Source of the DNA: Halobellus rufus
GTDB lineage: Archaea > Halobacteriota > Halobacteria > Halobacteriales > Haloferacaceae
Reading direction: 5' to 3'
DNA length: 64,000 nt
Assembly: GCF_000739575.1 (NCBI RefSeq)
Contig: NZ_BBJO01000055.1
Location: forward strand, 1 to 64,000
A model generated the notes under the pieces. It was not told the origin of the DNA. It worked only from the letters and a program-made list of their open reading frames with translations, and made no database searches. Made by a program: the position numbers and the translations under genes. Of this stretch, positions 25,730-35,801 are shown one piece after another; positions within the stretch are counted from its first letter, which is position 1; each line of letters starts with the position of its first letter.

Positions 25730-26562
25730 TGACGGGGGTCGAGCCGACGCCGTCGACGGCGAGCGCCGCGGCGATGCAGGTAGACCTCGGGCCGCTTCCC
25801 GAGATCTTCAGCGCCGTCCCGCAGACGATGTGGGCCGCGCTGTTCGTCGTCGTGGTCGGCATCGTCGCGGCGCTGGTGTTGGGGTCGCTCACGACCCGCC
25901 TGCTCGTCCGCTTCGGAGTCCCCGAGGCGATCGAGGGCACGGCCTTCGAGCGGACCGCCCGCGAGTTCGACACCTCGACGGTCGAGGTACTCGGAACGTT
26001 AGTCCGGTTTTTCGTCCTCGGGATCACGTTCCTCGCGCTCCTCTCGATCGCGAACATCACCGTCGCGGCCAGTTTCTGGAGCCGCACCGTCGAGTTCGTC
26101 CCCCAACTGTTCTTCGCGATCGTCATCCTCATCGTCGGCGTCGTCGTCGGCGACAAGGTCCAACTGATGGTCGGCGAGCGCCTCACCGGGGTCAAGCTCC
26201 CGCAGATCGGCGTCTTCCCGCGGATCGCGAAGTTCACCGTCTTCTACATCGCCGTCCTGGTGGCGCTCTCCCAACTCGGCGTCGCGACGCTCGCGCTCGT
26301 CGTCCTGCTCGCGGTGTATCTCCTCGCGCTCGTGGCGCTCACGGCCATCGCGCTCTCGGACCTGTTGAAATCCGGAGCCGCGGGGGCGTATCTGCTGTTG
26401 AACCAGCCCTACTCGATCGGCGACGAGGTCGCCATCGGCGAGCACCGCGGCATCGTCCAGGAGGTGAACCTCTTCGTGACCCACGTCGAGAACGACGGCG
26501 AGGAGTTCGTCGTCCCCAACAGCACCGTCTTCGAGGTCGGCGTCGTGCGGTTCCGCGACTGA
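25729..26562 (+). CDS. MscS-family mechanosensitive channel, short form
   Basis: 277 residues, starting inside the dacZ stop (TGATG). Four to five hydrophobic helices (for example ALFVVVVGIVAALVLGSL, LFFAIVILIVGVVVGD and LALVVLLAVYLLALVALTAIAL) are followed by a shortened MscS beta domain: QPYSIGDEVAIGEHRGIVQEV and the EEFVVPNSTVFEVGV strand. The canonical C-terminal vestibule is missing. It probably releases osmolytes or ions on membrane tension. Coupling with the c-di-AMP synthase suggests a shared role in osmotic control, or that the channel responds to the nucleotide. The latter is inference. Confidence 0.82.
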   Translation: MTGVEPTPSTASAAAMQVDLGPLPEIFSAVPQTMWAALFVVVVGIVAALVLGSLTTRLLVRFGVPEAIEGTAFERTAREFDTSTVEVLGTLVRFFVLGITFLALLSIANITVAASFWSRTVEFVPQLFFAIVILIVGVVVGDKVQLMVGERLTGVKLPQIGVFPRIAKFTVFYIAVLVALSQLGVATLALVVLLAVYLLALVALTAIALSDLLKSGAAGAYLLLNQPYSIGDEVAIGEHRGIVQEVNLFVTHVENDGEEFVVPNSTVFEVGVVRFRD

Positions 26563-26565
26563 CGG

Positions 26566-27108
26566 CTACGCTCTCTCGCCCGCGTCGTCCTCGTCGTTCT
26601 CGTCGTCACCGCCCATCGGCCGCGCAGGCACGCCCGCGACCGTCGCACCCGGCGGCACGTCCCGGGTCACCAGCGAGTTCGCCGCGACCTGCGCGCCCTC
26701 GCCGATGGTCACGCCGGGGAGCACGACCGCCTTCGCGCCGATCATCGCGCCGTCGCCGACGACGACCTCGCCCGTCCGGTACTCGTCCTGCAGGAACTCG
26801 TGACAGAGGATCACCGAGTCGTAGCCGACGACGACCCCGTCGCCGAGGGTGATCAGTTCGGGCCAGAAGACGTCCGGAGTCGCTTCGAGCCCCCACGAGA
26901 CGCCCTCGCCGACGGTCACGCCGAGTCGACGGAGCGCCCAGCTTCTGACCCGGAGCGAAGGAGCGATCCGCGCGACCCACACGAGGAGGTAGTTGAGTAC
27001 GACTCGCCAGACCGGCTTCGCGTCGGTCCAGTACCGCAGCGAGTTCGCGGGGCCGGGCGTGGGGTGTCGCCGAAGGCGGTCGTGTCGGCGGGTGTCGTCG
27101 TCGCTCAC
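26566..27108 (-). CDS. Hexapeptide-repeat acyltransferase (LbetaH)
   Basis: 180 residues from GTG 27108 (an ATG at 27135 would add nine). Hexapeptide repeats of the left-handed beta-helix are visible: [35 protein letters not shown] and [24 protein letters not shown]. The last is the usual C-terminal turn of maltose/galactoside/serine acetyltransferases, and CHEF supplies the likely catalytic histidine. The front half, including [19 protein letters not shown], is probably a membrane-associated helix pair, so a surface-glycan or lipid substrate is plausible. Convergent with mscS, 4 bp apart. The acceptor is unknown. Confidence 0.75.
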   Translation of the reverse strand: MSDDDTRRHDRLRRHPTPGPANSLRYWTDAKPVWRVVLNYLLVWVARIAPSLRVRSWALRRLGVTVGEGVSWGLEATPDVFWPELITLGDGVVVGYDSVILCHEFLQDEYRTGEVVVGDGAMIGAKAVVLPGVTIGEGAQVAANSLVTRDVPPGATVAGVPARPMGGDDENDEDDAGERA

Positions 27109-27147
27109 GGCTGTGCTATCGCGCCGGACTCCCAAAAGTCCGCGCGT

Positions 27148-28440
<1,293 letters not shown>

Positions 28441-28534
28441 ACTCGGAGGACATACGCAGGGGAGTGTAAAGGTTGCTCTTCTATCGGGGCTAGATACACA
28501 CATTCGTGGATACAAGGCCGAAGACGCGCCGCCT

Positions 28535-28552
28535 GTCAAACGGGCGTTTGAC
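28535..28552. promoter_or_regulatory. 18-bp perfect palindrome upstream of the propeller lipoprotein gene
   Basis: GTCAAACG-GG-CGTTTGAC: 8-bp arms with a 2-bp centre, lying between divergent purD (start 28440) and the gene at 28594. Its centre is about 50 nt upstream of the ATG at 28594. The symmetry and position fit a dimeric regulator site. No regulator gene is adjacent. Confidence 0.4.
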
Positions 28553-28593
28553 CCACCAGAAGACCCTTTCCGTCCCCTCCCACGGATACGCGT

Positions 28594-30033
28594 ATGGTCT
28601 CTCGCCCTCCCCGTGGAACGCCCGCGGTCTCCCGCAGGCGGCTCCTCCAGTTCGGCGTCGGGGCCGTCGCCGGCACGGTCGCCGCGGCCGGCTGTCTCGG
28701 CAGGCGCGGCGGCGACGTCGACCGCCTCTCGCTCGCGGACGACGCGCCGCCGCCGCTCTCGGACGGCCCCACCACGACGCCGGGCGACCTGCCCGAGTGG
28801 ACGCCCGAGTGGACCGTCTCGTTCGACGGCTGGAACGTTCTCGGCCTCGACGCTGCTTCGGCAAACGGCGCGAACAGTCAGTCTGCGTCCGGCGGTGCCG
28901 ACGACGACGTGCTGTACGCGACCCTGAGCGACGCCGACGGGGCGTCGGCCGTCGAAGCCATCGACCCCGCCGATCGAACGACCCTCTGGCGGCGCGAGAT
29001 GTCCGGCGAGGCGGTCGGCGGCTCCCACGTCGCCTACGGCCGGATCGCCCGCGGCGGCTGGGGCGTGACGCCGACCGACGATGCCCTGTACGCCGTCGCG
29101 GGCGCGGCGGACGAGCGCGAGTGGACGGCGCTCCACGCGTTCGACCGGACGAGCGGCGATCGCCGCTGGACGTTCGAGCGCGAGCGCGAACTCGCCGTCG
29201 CGGGCGTCTCCGAGGGTCTCGTCGTCGCCACGGGCTTGGAGTTCTTCCCGCCGCCGGACGTGACGCCGACGAGCCACCAGACGCCCGAGGAGCCGCTGAC
29301 CACCGTCGTCTACGGGATCGACGCGGCCGACGGGAGCCTCGCGTGGGAGCGGTCGTTCACCGCGGTCCGGGACGTCGCCGTCTCCCCGCGGGGCGTCGTC
29401 GTCGCCGCCGCCGACGGCCTCGTCGCGCTCGACCGCGAGGGCGACGACCGGTTCGCGCTCGAAGACGTATCCGCTCGCTGGGTCGAGATTGCCGAGGGTC
29501 GACTGTTCGTCCGCTCCGGGTCGGGCGAGGGCGCGACGCTGTCGGGCGTCGCGCCGAACGGCGACGTAGACTGGCGTCTCGACGCGCCGGTCGAGGAGCT
29601 CCTCCTCGACGGCGACCGGCTGTACGCCGGCGGCGAGGCGGTTCTGGCGGTCGAGACGGACGGAACCGTCGCGTGGCGCGACGACGACTACGGGCAGTGG
29701 CTCCTCCTCGATCCCGACGGCGATACCCTGTACACGCGGTCCGGGCGGAGCGCGGACGCCGCGACGGCGTACGACGTCTCGGGCGCAGAGCGCTGGACGT
29801 TCGCGCCGCCGTCGAACAACTCGTGGCCGGAGACCGCGACCGCCGAAGCGATGGTCGCGACCGCCATCACCGGGGAGTCGGCCGACGAACCGTTCAAGAC
29901 GGTGTACGCGGTCGACGCCGACGGCGAGGCGACTGCCGCACTCGAACGCGACACCGTCTTCGACGCCCTCGGCCTCGACGGCACCGTCTACCTCGCCGAC
30001 GGGCGGTCGAATCTGCTCGCGCTGTCGCCGTGA
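28594..30033 (+). CDS. PQQ-type beta-propeller lipoprotein, Tat-exported
   Basis: 479 residues. The Tat leader SRRRLLQFGVG and lipobox AAGCLG (Cys34) predict an extracellular lipid-anchored protein. The mature protein consists of repeated beta-propeller blades of the PQQ-enzyme-like type: VLYATLSDADG, AIDPADRTTLWRREM, LHAFDRTSGDRRWTFE, GIDAADGSLAWERSF and VETDGTVAWRDDD. No pyrroloquinoline-binding catalytic residues are obvious, so a binding or scaffolding role like BamB-type propellers is more likely than a dehydrogenase. Expression may be controlled by the palindrome at 28535. The ligand is unknown. Confidence 0.8.
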   Translation: MVSRPPRGTPAVSRRRLLQFGVGAVAGTVAAAGCLGRRGGDVDRLSLADDAPPPLSDGPTTTPGDLPEWTPEWTVSFDGWNVLGLDAASANGANSQSASGGADDDVLYATLSDADGASAVEAIDPADRTTLWRREMSGEAVGGSHVAYGRIARGGWGVTPTDDALYAVAGAADEREWTALHAFDRTSGDRRWTFERERELAVAGVSEGLVVATGLEFFPPPDVTPTSHQTPEEPLTTVVYGIDAADGSLAWERSFTAVRDVAVSPRGVVVAAADGLVALDREGDDRFALEDVSARWVEIAEGRLFVRSGSGEGATLSGVAPNGDVDWRLDAPVEELLLDGDRLYAGGEAVLAVETDGTVAWRDDDYGQWLLLDPDGDTLYTRSGRSADAATAYDVSGAERWTFAPPSNNSWPETATAEAMVATAITGESADEPFKTVYAVDADGEATAALERDTVFDALGLDGTVYLADGRSNLLALSP

Positions 30034-30086
30034 CCCCTCCCGGTCGAGCCGAGCGGTTCGGCGGGGTCTGTCTCCACGGGCCTTTA

Positions 30087-30108
30087 GTCGCTACGGCGCG
30101 GTAGCGAC
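30087..30108. promoter_or_regulatory. 8-bp inverted repeat at the transcription start region of the COG1331 gene
   Basis: GTCGCTAC (30087-30094) and GTAGCGAC (30101-30108) flank GGCGCG. The repeat starts just after a TATA-like CCTTTAG and ends 3 nt before the ATG at 30112. It could be an operator that blocks polymerase or a hairpin that hides the start codon. Confidence 0.35.
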
Positions 30109-30111
30109 GGT

Positions 30112-32298
30112 ATGGACGATCCGCTCGCCCGAAACCGGCTCGACGAGGAGGAGAGCCCGTACCTCCGGCAGCACGCCGACAACCCGGTGCACTGGCAGCC
30201 GTGGGACGACGCCGCGCTCCGGGCGGCGCAGGCGACCGACCGGCCGATCTTCCTCTCGATCGGGTACTCGGCGTGTCACTGGTGTCACGTGATGGCCGAG
30301 GAGAGCTTCGAGGACGAGGAGGTCGCGGCCGTCCTCAACGACTCCTTCGTCCCGATCAAGGTCGACCGCGAGGAGCGCCCGGACCTCGACCGCGTCTACC
30401 AGACGATCTGCCAGCTCGTCACCGGCGGCGGCGGGTGGCCGCTCTCGGTGTGGCTCACCCCCGAGGGCAAACCGTTCTACGTCGGCACCTACTTCCCGAA
30501 GAACGAGAACCCCCAGCGCGGGAACGTCCCGGGGTTCCTGGACGTCTGCCGGTCCTTCGCGGCTTCGTGGGAGTCGGAATCCGACCGCGAGGAGATGGAG
30601 AACCGCGCTCAGCAGTGGACCGACGCGCTGCGGGACAATCTCGAAACGACCGATCCGGGCGGGTCGGGGACGTCTGGGGGCTCGACGTCGTCGTCGGGCG
30701 GCACGGCCGGCGGCGGCGAAAACGGCGCGCTCGGAAACGTCGCGAAGGCGGCGCTGCGCGCGACCGACAGCGAGCACGGCGGCTTCGGGTCCGGTGGTCC
30801 GAAGTTCCCCCAGCCCGGGCGGATCGAAGCGCTGCTCCGCTCGTACGCGCGCAGCGGGTCGGATGACGCGCTCTCGGCGGCGACGACGACACTGGACGCG
30901 ATGGCGGCGGGCGGCATCTACGACCACGTCGGCGGCGGCTTCCACCGCTACGCGACCGACCGGGAGTGGACGGTTCCGCACTTCGAGAAGATGCTCTACG
31001 ACAACGCGGAGCTCCCGCGGGTCTACCTCGCGGCCTACCGGCTCACCGGCCGGGAGTCGTACGCCACGATCGCCCGCGAGACGTTCGACTTCCTCGCGCG
31101 GGAGTTCCGCCACGAGGAGGGCGGATTCTTCAGCACGCTCGACGCGCGGAGCGAGGGCGAGGAGGGCAAATACTACGTCTGGACGCCCGAGGAAGTGGAA
31201 GCGGCGATCGGCGACGAGCGAACGGCCGACATCGCGCTGGACCGCTTCGGGGTGACGCCGGGAGGGAACTTCGAGGGGAAGACCGTGCTCACGGTCGATG
31301 CGTCGATCCCGGAACTCGCGGACACGTACGACTGCGAGGAGCGGGAGATCGTCGACCGCCTCGACGACGCCCGAGCGGCGCTGTTCGAGGCGCGCGAGGA
31401 GCGTGTCCGTCCGGCGCGCGACGAGAAGGTACTGGCCTCGTGGAACGGGCTCGCGATTTCGAGTCTGGCTCGCGGCGGGCTGGTGCTCCGCGACGACGAG
31501 TACGCGGAGCTGGCAGCCGACGCGCTCGCGTTCGTCCGCGAGCACCTCTGGGACGCAGCGGACCGACGGCTCGCGCGCCGCTACAAGGACGGCGACGTGA
31601 AGGGCGACGGCTACCTCGACGACTACGCGTTCCTCGCTCGCGGGGCGTTCGACCTGTATCAGGTGACGGGTGACGTCGAGCACCTCGCGTTCGGGCTGGA
31701 CCTCGCCCGCGTGATCGGCAGCGAGTTCTACGACGACGGGGCGGAAACGCTGTACATGACTCCGGCGGAGGGCGAGTCGCTCGTCACGCGACCGCAGGAG
31801 CTGCAGGACCAATCGACGCCGTCCAGCGCCGGCGTCGCGACGAAACTCCTCCTCGATCTCGACGCGTTCGCCCCCGATGAGGGGTTCGGCGACGTCGCGA
31901 GCGCGGTGCTCGACACCCACGCGAACCGGATCCGCGGCCGGCCCCTCGAACACGTCTCGCTGGCGCTCGCGGTCGACGAGCGCGATCGGGGAGGGACGGA
32001 GGTCGTCGTCGCCGCCGAGGACTCGGGCGGGGCGGTCCCGCTTCCTGAGTCGCTCCGCGACTCGCTCGCGACGACGTACCTTCCGGACGCCGTCGTCTCG
32101 CCGCGGCCGCCGACGGACGGCGACCTCGACGGCTGGCTCGACGCGCTCGGACTCGGCGAGGTCCCGGCGATCTGGAAGGGCCGGGAGATGCGCGACGGCG
32201 AGCCGACGGTCTACGTCTGCGAGGGGCGGACGTGCTCGCCGCCGGCGCACTCGCTGTCGGAGGCGCTCGGCTGGTTCGATAGCGAGGGCGAGCCCTGA
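30112..32298 (+). CDS. Thioredoxin-domain protein of the YyaL/COG1331 family
   Basis: 728 residues. The N-terminal ~165 residues are a thioredoxin fold with Cys55 and Cys58 in GYSACHWCHVMAEESF, the hallmark of the DUF255/COG1331 family. The remainder is an (alpha/alpha)6-like barrel resembling cellobiose epimerase/N-acylglucosamine epimerase folds, with ASWNGLAISSLARG and KYYVWTPEEV. Family members occur in all domains (spermatogenesis-associated protein 20 in animals), and the reaction is not established. A Ser/Gly-rich linker (residues ~185-200) is a local insertion. No signal peptide, so probably cytoplasmic. It stands alone, convergent with the histidine kinase. Confidence 0.88.
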   Translation: MDDPLARNRLDEEESPYLRQHADNPVHWQPWDDAALRAAQATDRPIFLSIGYSACHWCHVMAEESFEDEEVAAVLNDSFVPIKVDREERPDLDRVYQTICQLVTGGGGWPLSVWLTPEGKPFYVGTYFPKNENPQRGNVPGFLDVCRSFAASWESESDREEMENRAQQWTDALRDNLETTDPGGSGTSGGSTSSSGGTAGGGENGALGNVAKAALRATDSEHGGFGSGGPKFPQPGRIEALLRSYARSGSDDALSAATTTLDAMAAGGIYDHVGGGFHRYATDREWTVPHFEKMLYDNAELPRVYLAAYRLTGRESYATIARETFDFLAREFRHEEGGFFSTLDARSEGEEGKYYVWTPEEVEAAIGDERTADIALDRFGVTPGGNFEGKTVLTVDASIPELADTYDCEEREIVDRLDDARAALFEAREERVRPARDEKVLASWNGLAISSLARGGLVLRDDEYAELAADALAFVREHLWDAADRRLARRYKDGDVKGDGYLDDYAFLARGAFDLYQVTGDVEHLAFGLDLARVIGSEFYDDGAETLYMTPAEGESLVTRPQELQDQSTPSSAGVATKLLLDLDAFAPDEGFGDVASAVLDTHANRIRGRPLEHVSLALAVDERDRGGTEVVVAAEDSGGAVPLPESLRDSLATTYLPDAVVSPRPPTDGDLDGWLDALGLGEVPAIWKGREMRDGEPTVYVCEGRTCSPPAHSLSEALGWFDSEGEP

Positions 32299-32362
32299 GG
32301 CGAGACCGGGCGGTGAGGCGCGAACGGCCGGGCGTCGGCGGGCCGTAATCCGGTCGACAGGA

Positions 32363-33768
32363 TCAGGAAGTCGATGGCGAGACGGCGTTCGGGAGCCTGA
32401 TGCTGATCGCGTTTCCGGACTGGGCCCCGGAGTCGACGGCGATCGAACCGCCGGAGAGTTCGACGCACCAGTAGACGAGCCAGAACCCGAGGCCGCTGCT
32501 GTGGTAGACGTCGTTCATCTCGTGGTTCCCCTCGAGTACGTCGGCCTCGATCGGCGGGATGGGCGCGCCGTCGTCCTCGACGGTGATCGTCGCGACGCCG
32601 TCGGCGCACCGAGCGGACACGCGCAGGAACGGGTCCGCCCGCTCGCTGTGACGGATCGCGTTCTCCAGCAGCTCGACGACGCAGAGGCACAGTTCCGCGC
32701 GGGCCCGAACGGTGCAGGACTCGATCGGACCGGTTTCGACGAGTCCTGCGCCGAACCGACGTCGATCGTGTCGAGGGCGTCCTCCACGAGAGACGGGAGG
32801 TCGACGCGTTCCCGACGCGCGCGCTTCGTGACGAGGTCGATGATCTCCCGTCCCTTTTCGGCGCTCTCGAGGAGCGCCTCGCCCGTGCGGCGGATCACCG
32901 CCGTTCGTTCTGCGGTTTCCGGGGCGTCGTCTTCGATGAGTTCCGCGACGCCCATGATGACGTTGAGGTCGTTCCGGAGGTTGTGCCTGAGGAGGTTGTC
33001 CATCACGTACAACTGACGCTCGCGACGACGCCGGTCGGTGACGTCGCGCGCGAAGCCCGTGATCCGGACGACCTCCCCGTCCGCGACGATCGGTTCGGCC
33101 TGAACCCACACCCAGCGGTTGTAGTTCTCTTCGGGGTTCACGCGGTACTCCATATCCACCGACTGACCGGCGCTGAGGCACTCCATCGCGTCTTGGACTC
33201 TCGGGAGGTCGTCGGGGTGGATCGCCTCGAGGAAGGACTCGGGGCTCGCCTCGACCTCGTCGGCCGGTCGGCCGTAGACCGCCTCGTAGGCGGGGTTGAC
33301 GAACAGGACCTCCGACCAGTCGGCGTCGAACATCCACAGGACGTCCCCCGACACGGACGCGATCTCCTCCAGTCGCTCGGCGGTCTGTCGACGCTCCTCC
33401 TCCGCGTGCACGCGGTCTGTGACGTCGCGTGAACTCACGACGTAGCCGTCGAGGGCCGAGTCGGTGAGGTTCGACATCCGGCTCTCGAGCCAGACCCACG
33501 ACCCGTCTTTCGTCCGGTGTCGGTACTCGACGGTCGTCTCGGTGAACGAGTCGCGCTCGATGGTCCGGTCGAACGCTCTACGGACCATCTGTCGGTCGTT
33601 CGAGTGAACGTACTCGAACGCGTTCTCGCCGAGCAGTTCCTCGGGCGCGAACCCCAGAATACGCTCTGTGGCGTCGTTGGCGTACGTGAACGCACCGCTC
33701 CGATCGAGTAGAACGATCTTGTCCTGCGTGTGATCCAGTAGGACACCCGTTAGGTCAGGTGCGTCCAT
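32363..33768 (-). pseudogene. PAS-PAS sensor histidine kinase, -1 frameshift before the ATPase domain
   Basis: From ATG 33768 there are two PAS domains (residues ~10-125 and ~135-255, with FTYANDATERILGF and DGSWVWLESR; second with NPEENYNRWVWV). Then comes the dimerisation helix with the phospho-acceptor histidine in NLLRHNLRNDLNVIMG. The frame is lost near 32741, where a one-base loss moves the reading from IDVGSAQD to VETGPIESCTVRA. The HATPase part (VVELLENAIRHSE, DDGAPIPP, GLGFWLVYW) continues to 32363. The repaired protein would be about 468 residues. No membrane helix, so a soluble sensor. No response regulator is adjacent. A sequencing error or a real inactivation both fit. Confidence 0.78.
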
Positions 33769-33824
33769 CCGGTTCCGCGTTGCGCACGGTAGACACAAAA
33801 ACCCGGTGCCCGGAAATCCGGACG

Positions 33825-34211
33825 TTACAACCGCGCAGCGAGGTAGCTCGCGATCGGCTGGTTCTCGTCCTCGACGTACCGCGCGACCTCCTCGCCGTCG
33901 CGTTCGACGACGACGGTCGGGATCAACTCGACGTCGTACTCCTCGACGAGCGGGCCGATCTTGCTCCCGTCGTCGGCTTTCTCGACCGGGTAGTGGTGGA
34001 CCCGCTCGTCGGGCACCTCGGCGGCGGCGAGCGCGGCTCCGAAGTCGGGCAGTTGGCCGCGGCAGTCGCCGCACCAGTCGCCGCCCCAGACGCGGAAGAC
34101 GAGGCCGTCCTCCGAGAGCGCCTCGACCGCGTCGGCGTGGGCGTCGGCGTCCCACGCGGGGTTCGGCTGCATCGTTTCGAGCGTTCCGGCGTCGGCGTCG
34201 GCTTCGGACAT
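33825..34211 (-). CDS. Thioredoxin-like protein (WCGDC)
   Basis: 128 residues from ATG 34211. Thioredoxin fold with the redox pair Cys47/Cys50 in FRVWGGDWCGDCRGQLP, then the cis-proline segment LIPTVVVERDGEEVARY. No export signal, so a cytoplasmic dithiol/disulfide protein. The WCGDC motif, rather than WCGPC, is seen in thioredoxin-like proteins of bacilli and haloarchaea with unknown partners. It diverges from the cysteine synthase-type gene (150 bp apart), and a link to sulfur metabolism is suggestive only. An upstream in-frame ATG (34328) would add 39 residues unlike the family and is rejected. Confidence 0.85.
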   Translation of the reverse strand: MSEADADAGTLETMQPNPAWDADAHADAVEALSEDGLVFRVWGGDWCGDCRGQLPDFGAALAAAEVPDERVHHYPVEKADDGSKIGPLVEEYDVELIPTVVVERDGEEVARYVEDENQPIASYLAARL

Positions 34212-34360
34212 ATCCCGTCGTACGGCGGGCGAGGGGGTAAATCCCGCGGAAGGCGTCCACGGCTGCCCGGTCACCGCGCCCGCGACGGCGCGTCCCAGAA
34301 AGTGACACCGCGTGGCCGACGTCGTCACCGTCTTGTGCCCGAGTGACGAAGGTCGGGTCG

Positions 34361-35380
34361 ATGAACGCGAACGTGCTGGAGACCATCGGCTCGCCGCTGG
34401 TCCGCGTCGGCTCGCCGCCGGGCGCGACGATCGCCGCGAAGATCGAATCGAAGAACCCCGGCGGATCAGCGAAGGACCGCCCGGCGCTCGCGATGGTCGA
34501 GCGCGCCGAACGAGAGGGGAAGATCGAACCGGGTGACGCCCTAGTCGAACCGACGAGCGGCAACACCGGGATCGGCCTCGCGGTCGTCGCGGCCGCGAAG
34601 GGCTACGACCTCACGGTCGTGATGCCGGGGTCGAAATCGCCCGAACGACGCCAGATTATGAAGGCCTACGGGGCCGACATCGAACTCGTCGACGGCGAGA
34701 TCTCCGAGGCGAAAGACCGCGCGGACGAACTGGAACGAGAGGAGGGGATGATCCAGCTCCGACAGTTCGAGAATCCCGCGAACCCCCGGGCGCACTACCT
34801 GACGACGGGCGAGGAGATCCTCGAACAGATCGGCGACCGGACCGTCGACGCGCTCGTCGCCGGCGTCGGGACCGGGGGGACGATCACCGGCATCGGGCGT
34901 CGGCTGCGCGAGGCGTTCCCCGAGATGGAGATCGTCGCGGTCGAACCCGCCGACAACGCGGTCCTCTCCGGCGGCGAACCCGGCGCGGACGACTTCCAGG
35001 GGATGGGTCCGGGGTTCGTCAGCCCGAACCTCGACCGGGATCTGCTCGACGACGTCGAGACCGTGACCATCGAGGAGGCCGAGGCCGAGTGCCGCCGTCT
35101 CGCCCGCGAGGAGGGGATTCTCGTCGGGCAGTCCTCTGGCGCGTCGAACGTCGCCGCCAAGCGCGTCGCCGAACGGCTCGCCGACCCCAACGTCGAGTGC
35201 GCCGAGTCCGAACCCGAGTACATCATCGAACGCGACGACGAGCGGACGGCTCCCGAAGACGGTAACGGGACTGGCGACGCCACCGCCGACGGCGCGTCGA
35301 CCGACTGCCCCCTGATAATCACCGTCTTCTGGGACAGCGGCGAGCGGTACATGTCGACGGGGATGTTCGATCAGCAGTGA
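34361..35380 (+). CDS. PLP-dependent cysteine synthase
   Basis: 339 residues from ATG 34361. A GTG at 34343 would add six residues, but homologues begin with the VLETIGSPLVRV motif. PLP-fold type II: Lys38 in NPGGSAKDRPA is the Schiff base, EPTSGNTGIGLAVV is the substrate-binding loop, and GVGTGGTITGIGRRL is the phosphate-binding loop. It makes cysteine from O-acetylserine or O-phosphoserine and sulfide. A low-complexity acidic insert, ERTAPEDGNGTGDATADG, lies just before the final strand ITVFWDSGERYMSTG and is unusual for the family. The exact substrate and therefore the cysK/cysM label is unsettled. Confidence 0.85.
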   Translation: MNANVLETIGSPLVRVGSPPGATIAAKIESKNPGGSAKDRPALAMVERAEREGKIEPGDALVEPTSGNTGIGLAVVAAAKGYDLTVVMPGSKSPERRQIMKAYGADIELVDGEISEAKDRADELEREEGMIQLRQFENPANPRAHYLTTGEEILEQIGDRTVDALVAGVGTGGTITGIGRRLREAFPEMEIVAVEPADNAVLSGGEPGADDFQGMGPGFVSPNLDRDLLDDVETVTIEEAEAECRRLAREEGILVGQSSGASNVAAKRVAERLADPNVECAESEPEYIIERDDERTAPEDGNGTGDATADGASTDCPLIITVFWDSGERYMSTGMFDQQ

Positions 35381-35607
35381 GTTCACCAACCAGTTCGGAA
35401 AAGGCGAACAGGTAGTGTCGTAATCCGAACAGACTGCCCGGACAATCGATGGAACCGGTTCCCCGAGTGGTTTCCTCGAAAGCTACAGTGAAAAACCCGA
35501 TTTAGCTATGGATTATCAGTCTATCCGAGCATACACACGGGAATCGTCGCTGGCTGTTGCAGTTAGGGTTACATAAGTGGGAGATTATAAGTATCGGGAC
35601 GACGAAC

Positions 35608-35720
35608 AATTCTGATGCCGGGGTGCCTCTGACAACCGGCATACTGTAGCGTTCGACCCGGCGACACGGTGCCTCGTGTTTCCGGAACTGTGGCCGAATC
35701 GACGGCCGCGTCCGCTACAA
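35608..35720 (+). ncRNA. Candidate small RNA with 5' hairpin
   Basis: A good TATA-like box (ATTATAAG, 35584-35591) is followed about 27 nt later by a perfect 7-bp hairpin: ATGCCGG (35615-35621) pairing with CCGGCAT (35636-35642). A second small stem-like CACGGTGCCTCGTG is at 35665-35678. No gene on this strand starts nearby: the next plus-strand gene is at 36471, beyond an opposite-strand gene. The ends are guesses. Confidence 0.25.
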
Positions 35721-35722
35721 GC

Positions 35723-35757
35723 GCGCTGTGGCCGCTCTGCCCGGACGGTCACAGCGC
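35723..35757 (-). terminator. 8-bp inverted repeat downstream of the DUF123 gene
   Basis: GCGCTGTG (35723-35730) and CACAGCGC (35750-35757) form a perfect stem with a 19-nt loop, 45 bp beyond the stop codon of the minus-strand gene at 35802. It is probably a 3'-end structure for that gene, or for the candidate RNA on the other strand. Confidence 0.35.
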
Positions 35758-35801
35758 GGATTTTCGCGCAGTCGCCTGCTGCTCAGCACGCAAGGCGTTC
35801 G

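Larger units (their letters stand above)
35381..35801. other. 421-bp AT-richer spacer without a convincing gene
   Basis: GC is visibly lower than in the flanks, especially 35430-35615. It has a TATA-like box ATTATAAG (35584-35591) and two hairpins described separately. A 22-codon ORF at 35506 and a 70-codon ORF at 35669-35881 are not convincing: no start context, non-acidic composition, and overlap with the opposite-strand gene. Confidence 0.5.
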
